Below, one piece after another: positions 56,566-64,000 of a stretch of 64,000 nt of DNA. The stretch is from Mytilus californianus (Eukaryota > Mollusca > Bivalvia > Mytilida > Mytilidae), in contig NW_026262593.1 of the NCBI RefSeq assembly GCF_021869535.1, forward strand, positions 72,194,322-72,258,321. Reading direction: 5' to 3'. Below the pieces are notes generated by a model that searched no databases, was not told where the DNA came from, and worked only from the letters and a program-made list of their open reading frames with translations. Position 1 is the stretch's first letter; each line of letters opens with the position of its first letter. The position numbers and the translations under genes are program-made.

Positions 56566-57036
56566 ACACAACTGCAATGAAAGAAAGTAGTATCAACAAT
56601 AGATTATTACAGTCAATGATTAAAGAGCTACACCAGGGAAGGGAAAATGTAGAATGTAAATGTGAAAACATACATACGTTAGAAACGTCTTTATTGGACG
56701 TGTCAGAATCAGATGAAAACGAAGAGAATAACGGTATCACGGCAACGTGTCAAGTTACAAAACAACTATATGATCTGCAGTTCAGTACAGACGAACAGTC
56801 CACTATATCTGAGAGTATAACAGCATCTCATTCGTCAGAACTTGCATTGCAGATGCTCTCAAGCATAATTAGGCCTGATTTAGATTTACAAGATGAAGAA
56901 AGCCATGCAACATTAACAGTATGGGATTTTGCTGGTGACAAAGAATTTTACAATACACATCAAACGTTCTTGAATCCAGAAGCTATTTACCTTGTAGTAG
57001 CTAATCTAGCGGACATGAATGACACAGAATCACACG
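56566..57036 (+). CDS. HEPN-Roc GTPase gene, coding exon 5 (Roc domain, DFAG)
   Basis: 471 nt, phase 1 in (G|AC makes Asp277) and phase 1 out at donor CACACG|GTATGT (57036/57037). Residues 278-433. The first two thirds are an acidic, Ser-rich insert ('SLLDVSESDENEENNG', 'STDEQSTISESITASH') that separates the P-loop from the G3 motif. The exon ends 'TLTVWDFAGDKEFYNTHQTF', DFAG at residues 397-400 being the Walker B/G3 box, then 'AIYLVVANLAD'. The G4/G5 motifs and COR would follow in exons outside the window. I found no plausible continuation between 57037 and 64000. Long inserts of this kind occur in mollusc Roc proteins as I recall. Confidence 0.85.
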
Positions 57037-58638
57037 GTATGTACAATTATTTCAGTTTCGTTTAGATTTCAATATTTCATAAGTAATGCCAGTGTTCTTG
57101 TCCGTCAGCGCTTGTTACTAAATATTTCTTTGTCAATCTTCAAACAATGTATCGATTTAAATGGCAAATGAAACAAATGATTAAGGTGGCTCGGCCCTTT
57201 AACATTGCGCATATTTTAACGCATGTTTGTAACGACGAGAGCTCTGGAAACGGTCGCTTTTAGGGGTCTTCTCAAAAATAGTTTTGACGACATTGGAACG
57301 CGGGCGGGTCTGAGAGCACACTTTACGATGTCAACAAGCGATGAAAAACGTTCTACAAAACAGGAAATACGTACGGTCATAAATACAGAGTGCTTTGTTC
57401 ATTTTTCACATAAAAGTTTAAGAGGACAGAAATATATATGATTTAGGCATAACATTAAAAAAAAAAAAGAAAGTATAAATATTGACATGTACGACGTCGA
57501 CGGTATCTGGTGCGTTCGCTAACACATTCTTACCCTACACATTCGCCCCATGGGTCCGTTCGCACCCTATTTTCATTTAAATACCAGTTGAATTAAAAGA
57601 TGTCTTTTAGATGTATATATGAGAACTGTTTGCCAATGACGCATTGTTTAACCGTAAACAAAGGATAGCGATGTAAACAACTGCATGTCACCGTACGGCT
57701 TTCAAAAACAAGTATAAAACCCCATATAGTATATACTATAAAGATCTATAAAGGCATCGGGGGTTTATCTACACGCTATCCGTTTGGCTTATTATAACAT
57801 TTTGTTACTGTCATAAATCTCTTTTTTACTTGAAATATCTTCATTTCCAAATATTGGTAGGATTTTAATCCAGAGTATGTGAAATATTTTAACACTGCAA
57901 ACTTTTGATAATAGTTAAGTATTTTTTATTTTCCCAAAAAATTTGAACATGACAATTTTCAAACAAACTAAGACTAAATACTTGACAGTCACACATAACA
58001 CTTTTATTTCAAGATTTATTATAGTTTATCAAATAATGGGCACGAAAATATCTAACAAATTTTCTCGTATCATAATTTTATTATTTCCAGAACTGTAGTA
58101 TAATAACATGAGACCTCGGGGTCAATGTTTTCTATTTATGATATTTTCCTTTTTACTTATCTTGCTATTTGTTATTTTGTAAATTTTCTATTTTCTGTTA
58201 TATCTATCGATATGCCAACCGAGTTCGCATTAAAATAAAGAGGAATGTCAGCGTAAAAACTAAAATAATTGAATAAGAATGTGTTATTATAATAGACTAC
58301 CGGAACTCGAGCAACACATTTTACTTAATTGATTATTTTTTTTACGCAGAAAAATAAACCCCGACACTTCATTAATTTGCTGTTTTCCACCTTTGATCAT
58401 GTAGATGAAAATTGGTCAATAGTAACCAGGACCTAGTATTCCGATCTTATATACCGGTCTATGCTATTATCCCTCAATTCCGCATGCTTTGCGGAGAAGC
58501 GCAAAATATTTGGTTTGACCAAGTCGGGATTTTGCCTAGGAGACACACACCCGCAGTCTACCGGGCAGTTCCAAACACTACCAGCTAAAGACTTTATATA
58601 TAAACAAAATCTAATACTACTTACTAGGTTCAGGAAAA
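57037..58638. other. intron 5 (or beyond), no exon recognised
   Basis: About 57186-57380 is GC-richer ('GACGAGAGCTCTGGAAACGG', 'GGAACGCGGGCGGGTCTGAG') and may be a dispersed element, with an incidental 72-codon frame. I searched by eye for Roc continuation (NKxD-like text) and saw none. Confidence 0.4.
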
Positions 58639-58874
58639 GGGGGCTAGGATGAAATTTAATATAAAAAAAAGGCAGGACAGGAGTTTTGAGTAAAAAAAAA
58701 AGGCAGGATGAGACACACTGCAAAAAAAAAAAGGCAGGATGACAATTTATGTAAAAAAAGTCAGTATAAACTAATAAAAAAAAAGGCAGGACCGAATAGA
58801 GTGAAAAATAAAAAGGCAGGACAGAGATTACAACTAAAAAAAAAGGCAGGACAACATTTTTCATCCTAGCCCCG
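58639..58874. mobile_element. minisatellite bounded by terminal inverted repeats
   Basis: GGGGGCTAGGATGAAA at 58639-58654 and its inverse TTTTCATCCTAGCCCC at 58857-58872 enclose seven units of roughly 30 bp. Each has an A8-A11 run followed by GGCAGGA: positions 58671, 58702, 58733, degenerate 58760, 58785, 58815 and 58845. The minus-strand frame 58433-58864 (repeating Leu-Pro-Phe-Phe text) is a by-product. Perhaps a MITE with an expanded core. Confidence 0.8.
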
Positions 58875-59825
58875 CACCCCCACCCCCCTCCTACCCCCCA
58901 TAAAATGGTAGCTCCCTAATAAGGGAAGTTCTTGATGCTGAAAAATTAAAGTGGAGTGTGTCATTGCGGCAAAAAATATGAATGACAATTTTCATATCGT
59001 AAGGTTAACATGGTATAGAAATATGACTTCCCTAATCTGACAGATAATCCCTTTCTTAGACTGGGTGTTCATACAGCTGGATATATTAATACACAGCCTC
59101 GTAGGGTAAAAAGGGGGAATTTTGCCCATACCAAGCATACATTGTCCATTCATTTTCTAGTGGCAGTCCACATATCTAGCCCCTCCTACTTTGCAGAACT
59201 TTCATATAGGTACTTATCAATATGTTCTCATCCGTATAATGCTTGAAATATTTGCCAGTGAACTTCAGCAAGCACAAATTAAATTGTTATTATGTGCAAT
59301 ATATACAAACGAACGTCATTTCTGGGCCTTGTATCATAGCTGACTACGCAGTATGGGTTTTGGTCATTGTTGAAGGCCTTACGGGGACCTATAGTTGTTA
59401 TCTTCTATGTAATTTGGTATCTGATGGAGAGTTGCCTCATGAAAATTTACTTTGCAAAGTTTGCCAAAAACAAAATATTAATTTCATGGTGAAAAGTTTT
59501 ATTTGAGGGTCACCTTAGACCTTGAATATCGCAGTTGTAATATATATGTAAGACCAACTTGATGTACTAAATTTGAAAATGGTGAGTAGACATATTTGTT
59601 GGGATGCATTTAACGATATTGATTTCAACCACGATAGCTGTGAACACAAAATATGGAAAAACGTTTTCTTAAAAAAATATAATGCCAATACAAGCAAACG
59701 GTGTGAACTATTACATTTTGTAGGACTTGTTCCAATACAAACAAGAAGTATCAGGATATATCACATATTTTTCAAGTTGTTACGACATATTCCTAGATAC
59801 ATCTGCAGATTGATTTTATGTTGAT
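58875..59825. repeat. stretch with a family B fragment (about 59335-59450)
   Basis: 'GACCTATAGTTGTTATCTTC', 'TGTAATTTGGTATCTGATGG' and 'AGAGTTGCCTCAT' are reverse family B. Frames at 59243-59506 and 59573-59824 have no domain I recognise. Confidence 0.5.
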
Positions 59826-59829
59826 ATTC

Positions 59830-60045
59830 CTAAAGATAAAGTTTTATTACCTGAGATCATCCCCAGTTTTTGGTGGGATTCTTGTTGCTTAGTCTTTGGT
59901 TTTCTATGTTGTGTCATCTGTACTATTATGTATCTGTTTATCTTTTTATTTTTGGCCATGGCGTTGTCAGTTTGTTTTCGACCTATGAATTTGACTGTCC
60001 CTCTGGTATCTTTCGTCCCTCTTTTATTAGTATCAGAAAAGAATA
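59830..60045 (-). repeat. dispersed repeat as at 2455-3190, reverse
   Basis: 'CCAGTTTTTGGTGGGATTCT', 'GGTTTTCTATGTTGTGTCAT', 'GGCCATGGCGTTGTCAGTTT' and 'TTTCGTCCCTCTTTTATTAG' are the reverse complement, in order, of 2710-2890. Confidence 0.85.
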
Positions 60046-60102
60046 ATATGATCATGAAAATGAGGACAAGCTAGGTCAGATAAATCAATCCAAGCCAGCC
60101 TT

Positions 60103-60262
60103 ACAAAGTGGCGGAACCAGAAATTTTCATAAAAGGGGGGGGGGGGGCGGGGGGGGGGGGGGGGTGGGCACTGACTGCCTTAGAGAGGCCCGCTCCAGTC
60201 ATGCTTTAGTGATTCCCTATATAGTCAACAAAGGGCCCTCTCCCTAAATCCGCCTCTGCTAC
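60103..60262. mobile_element. MITE-like element with long poly-G tract
   Basis: AGTGGCGGAACCAG (60107) and CTAAATCCGCCTCTGCT (60245-60261) are imperfect terminal inverted repeats of a 155-bp element. A run of 11 G, one C, 16 G, one T and 3 G lies at 60137-60168. The body ('TGGGCACTGACTGCCT', 'AGAGGCCCGCTCCAGTCATG') is a repeat I recall from many invertebrate genomes. Confidence 0.65.
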
Positions 60263-60364
60263 AATCATCCCATCAACCAAATGTTTTGAAACATATATAC
60301 ATAGTATGCAAGAAACAGACAAAACAATCAAAGTGAGGTTAAGTTCAGATAGACCCTGCAAAAC

Positions 60365-60600
60365 AGGAATATTTGTTTTTCATTCATTATTTTGCACATA
60401 GATCATGCCGTTACTTTTCTCATTTGAATTGTTTTAAATTGTACATTTGTCATTTCGAGGCCATTTATATCCAACTATGCAGTATAGGATTTACTCATTG
60501 TCGACGGCGGTATGGTGACCTATAGTTGTTTATTTCTGTGTTATTTGGTCTCTTGTGGAGTGTCTCATTTACAATTATATCACATCTTTTTACTTAATAT
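60365..60600 (-). repeat. family B repeat, reverse
   Basis: 'TTTGCACATAGATCATGCCG', 'TTTGTCATTTCGAGGCCATT', 'GGTGACCTATAGTTGTTTAT' and 'TTACAATTATATCACATC', the first half of family B in reverse. Confidence 0.75.
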
Positions 60601-61882
60601 TTCAATATATACATTTAATAATCATTCCATACACCAAATATAGTTGACCTATTGAGTACACAATGTAGCTAATTTTAAAAACACATGTTAAAAGAGGACT
60701 TACCATTGACCAATGAACCATGCAAATGTGGTCAATGACAACTGCCAGACAGACATATACTTCTTACATTTGTGAACCATTGCATACATATAGTTTATCT
60801 ACTATATGTACTTTTAGTATTAGAACAAACAGACAAAAACACAAAACATGACATTGACAAATGATCCATTGCTAACAGTATCTGATAAACAACCCTAATC
60901 AGGTAACTTTAACCTTGATCACTGATCCATGACATGAGGGTGAGATCTTTGTTGCAATCTGTATCAATTTGAGTGCATATCTAATTTTACAAAACAATAT
61001 TTATCTGACATCATGAAACTGTAAATTCAGAGGTTTTATTAATGCAAATAATGCAGGGTGAATATCGGAATGATACATGTAAGAACTCGCATTCTGGTAA
61101 CTGAATTATAGATCTTTTTGCAGATTTTTTTGTAATCGCAATAATTAAAATCGCAATTTAGTCCATTCGTGAAAAATCGCAATAATAAATGTACGCAATA
61201 ATTTCAGAATTTATAGTAGGTAAAAAGGTTGTCAGTTAGTGAAACACAAGTTTTTCCAGTCAATATATAATTCTTTTGATTGTTTTGTTTGGTTGCTGTA
61301 TCATTGAACAAAACTATATTTTATTTCTCCTTTTATCCAGAAAATATAACTTTTGAAAAAGAAACTGAATAGCATATGAACATGATGAATGGACAACAAA
61401 TGCCAAATGATGTAAAAATAATTCAAGTGGCCATTTAGGTCAAGGGTTGGTGAGGTAAAAGATGAGACAAAGGCATGTGCATTTACCACAACTGCCACTT
61501 GGTACATTATGATTTCCAAAATTTACAAATCTCATTAGCTACCTTCTGTATTAAAGACAACTGCATACATTGCCATTTGCTTATATATATATATCATGAA
61601 TCACGTTTGCAGCAAAACAAAAAAACGAAAAAAAACAGCTCTATCAAAATTCATTTTTTTAAACATTTTTGATTTTTATTCCTCAAATGTCTATGAGATC
61701 AAATTTATAAAACAATTATTAACATTGCTATTTTCAATATACTAGTAATTGTTGACATGTATACATCATGTATTAGCTAATCAGCTCTATATTTTCATTA
61801 TTTTTATATCAATATTCTTCTTTTATAAGACTCAATATAATCTGTATTCATCATTTGGACAGGTAGGTAAAGTACGTCCTTT
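60601..61882. other. no gene recognised
   Basis: Around 61130-61210 the words 'TCGCAATAAT/AAATCGCAAT' recur four times, a short degenerate repeat. No exon found. Confidence 0.4.
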
Positions 61883-62215
61883 TGATCTTGGATTTTTTTA
61901 TGGATTTTGACAGCACTAAAGCATATAGTTGCAAATCATAGTTGATCTTGGCTTCTTAAGTGGATTCTGACAACATATATACATTGTACATGTAGACACC
62001 AAGTGTAGATGATCTTGGGTTCTCATATAGATTCTAACAGTACTTTGATTATACATGTAGTTCCAAGTATTGTTGATCATGGCTTCTAATGTTGTTCTTA
62101 AGTTTCGGCACTTTACATATAGTTCCCAATTGCAGGACAAGATGATACTGGCTTCTCGTGTAAATTCTGTTAGTACTTTGCCAATAGTTTCCAAGTAAAG
62201 TTGAACATTCAAGGA
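61883..62215. repeat. degenerate tandem repeat, about 65-bp unit, five copies
   Basis: Units begin at TGATCTTGG (61883), 61943, 62010, TGATCATGG (62074) and TGATACTGG (62143). Spacing is 60, 67, 64 and 69 bp. Each is followed by a version of CTTCT…GATTCTGACAGTACTTTG and ATAGTTCCAAGTA. Old and diverged. The minus-strand frame 61916-62212 is a by-product. Confidence 0.8.
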
Positions 62216-62339
62216 TCTTTCACAAAAAAATCACTCCTTTTTCTTACATGTACTTGACGCCTGAAATTAAATGTCAGAGTAATTTTGTCGATAACCATGA
62301 TTGACATTTAAAAGTATAATGTAGTTCATATTTTCAATT

Positions 62340-62700
62340 AATGGGGAATGTGTCCATAGGACAGAGATGAAGCCCCCGCTTGCATTTTGTACTTGATCTG
62401 AGTTTTGTTGTAATAAGCATTGTGTATAAGTTTCATAACATTTGGATGAGGCAAACTAAAGTTAGAGAAGGGAAACGAAAAATTCAGCAATTTTTCCATT
62501 TGTAAAGGGGCATAACTCTAAAACAGTAAAAGTGACGCCACAAAAATTCAAACTTGATCTGTATTTGTTGGTAATAAGCATTGTGTATAAGTTTCATAAC
62601 ATTTTGTTTAGGCAAACTAAAGTTAGAGAACGAATACCAATTTTGGGACATACGTACGTACAGATGGACAAGGGTAAAACTTAATGCCCCCTCTGCTACA
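62340..62700 (+). repeat. dispersed repeat E with internal 165-bp duplication
   Basis: 'TAAGCATTGTGTATAAGTTT' followed by CATAACATTT and 'AGGCAAACTAAAGTTAGAGA' occurs twice, at about 62416 and 62574. Between the copies is 'AAAGGGGCATAACTCTAAAA', 'GTAAAAGTGACGCCAC'. It ends 'ACAAGGGTAAAACTTAATGC'. I recall this as a widespread mollusc repeat. Confidence 0.8.
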
Positions 62701-63752
62701 ACGTAAAAATTATATAATGAGCAAACAAAATAAAATCACATGCACAGCAAGTGTAAACAGTGATTTTGTTTTTATTTGTTGATTAAAATGAAAACAGACT
62801 TCCCGGGGCATGCTTTTTGGCTGCCAGGGACAAGTTATTAAAATTTGCCTTAAAATTGTGAAAAGCAGCTGAACTACATTTGTTCTCCTCGTCAACCAAA
62901 TTATGATGAGGTGTCTTGTACCCTGTTTGGAATATATGGGATACACAAATTTTGTATTTAAAAATACTAAGCACAAAACAATAATGAATTTTTCAACTCA
63001 AATGTATTATTTGGTACACATGTATGTTTAAACCTGATACTTGACCTTATGAAATTTTTTATACCAAAGAGAGACTGGGGAGGAGAGGGGGTTGTTTTTG
63101 TAAACAAATTGTGATCAAGACGAATCCATCAATAAAATGTATTGCCTCGTACTGTAGGGGTTTCAATTTACAAATTAGGCCATTTATATTCTCAAGAAAA
63201 CAAACAAAACAATCGAACCAATTGAGGGGGTGGACAGGGGTAAGGGAACATGGGAATGAGGAATCAGGAAGCGGGAAAAGGGGGTATCGGGTCTGTTAGT
63301 TAGCCTGGTCTAAAGTGAAAATAAAAGTAAATAGTTTGGTAGAAATAAATCTTATGAAGATTATAAATAGAAAAAAACAGATAATTGTTTTTAACAGCCG
63401 GTGCCCTTTGATCTTGTGTGAGTCACTTTATTTTTAAACAATAAAATAAACTCAATATATCTTTATTTTATCATGTTATCGAACTATACTAACTAAAGCA
63501 CGATTTAAAAAAAGGAAGGGTACAAACTGACCCAGGGGTGGGAATTGGGAATGTGTTGGGAGCAAATGTGAAATGGGTGATTTGGATCGAACATGATTTA
63601 GGGTGAAAGGACAAAAATTCAAAAAAGGGGGGGGGATGAATATATTTTGCCATTTTTTTGTCTGGGAGCAAGGGGCTGGAAGTAGAAGTAAGGGGAGAAA
63701 ATTTTAGAGTAAAAGGGAAGGGAAATGGGAGTTTGGGATAGGGAGTGGGAAT
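62701..63752. other. gene-free stretch with purine-rich (G/A) tracts
   Basis: About 63215-63300 and 63520-63745 are strongly purine-rich on the plus strand (GGGAATGGGA-type phrases). These strand-biased tracts could form triplex or quadruplex-like structure. Frames overlapping them (63489-63755 minus, Pro-rich) are by-products. No exon recognised. Confidence 0.45.
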
Positions 63753-63892
63753 CATGGACCCTAGTCCAAATAATTATGACGTCTTGCAAGGCTATTTTTA
63801 TCTTTTTTCTGTAACGCTTCCTAGGAAAACATCACAGAAAAAAATTAAAATAGCCTTGCAAGACGTCATAGTTATTTGGACTACATGGACCC
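63753..63892. mobile_element. 122-bp foldback MITE with perfect 9-bp TSD
   Basis: CATGGACCC occurs at 63753-63761 and 63884-63892, directly flanking the element 63762-63883. The element is almost entirely inverted repeat: TAGTCCAAATAATTATGACG, then TCTTGCAAGGCTATTTT, against its inverse, with arms of about 53 bp and a short loop (around GCTTCCTAGG). A 9-bp duplication with long TIRs fits Mutator-like non-autonomous elements. Confidence 0.9.
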
Positions 63893-64000
63893 CTGTCCGA
63901 GGGAAATTATTGGGTACCCCGAAATTACTCATTAGACGATAACGATAAATATTTTACTCTATTTGACCCTAACCTGGCTGCGAAAATTAGATTTTACGAA

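Noticed and set aside
58433..58864. 143-codon minus-strand frame with repeated Leu-Pro-Phe-Phe
   Set aside because: Translation of the A-run/GGCAGGA minisatellite.
59573..59824. 83-codon frame as a further exon of the HEPN-Roc gene
   Set aside because: No Roc or COR character and no acceptor with the required phase.

Overview
The window looks like nuclear DNA of a bivalve mollusc, most probably a mussel of the Mytilus type. It is AT-rich, with short coding exons far apart bounded by GT/AG sites. Nearly every intron is filled with dispersed repeats that I recognise from memory as abundant in mussel sequence. The host genes recognised are of kinds expanded in bivalves: a DZIP3-like HEPN domain, a Roc-type GTPase and a TRIM-like NHL propeller. 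No database search was possible, so the genus is an inference.

Layout. 1-5.5 kb: repeats and no convincing gene. 5.5-8.25 kb: two exons of a damaged gene, a possible death-fold (CARD-like) exon and an NHL-propeller terminal exon, both with single-base frameshifts. 8.9-12.3 kb: a degraded LINE bounded by a 16-bp target-site duplication. 16.98 kb to beyond 57.04 kb: one large plus-strand gene whose five exons (16985-17213, 19705-19937, 42812-42920, 54153-54410, 56566-57036) join with matching phases. Together they encode about 433 residues: an N-terminal DZIP3-like HEPN domain followed by a Roc GTPase domain with P-loop and DFAG motif. The gene is 3'-incomplete here; COR and any later domains would lie beyond the window.

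Its second intron (22.9 kb) has been repeatedly invaded. Three Penelope-like elements lie end to end (22.8-30.7 kb). One is a 3.4-kb giant inverted repeat and another has direct pseudo-LTRs. Next comes an array of a roughly 440-bp repeat with a tRNA-Leu-like segment in alternating orientation (30.7-38.7 kb). A 5.9-kb L1/Tx1-like LINE is inserted into the tRNA-like A-box of that array with a 12-bp target-site duplication. Intron 3 carries more repeats, retroelement relics and a possible minus-strand MAM-type exon. The last 7 kb hold repeats, a TIR-bounded minisatellite, a poly-G element, a 65-bp degenerate tandem array, and a 122-bp foldback element with a perfect 9-bp duplication.

Functionally, the host part pairs a HEPN domain (often an RNase or RNA-binding fold) with a Roc GTPase switch, next to a damaged NHL-type gene. 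This looks like a neighbourhood of rapidly evolving, probably immune-related genes, but that role is inference. The HEPN RNase-type motif appears to have lost its histidine. Several coding relics differ from an open frame only by one missing A or T in a homopolymer, which fits either decay or uncorrected long-read assembly errors.
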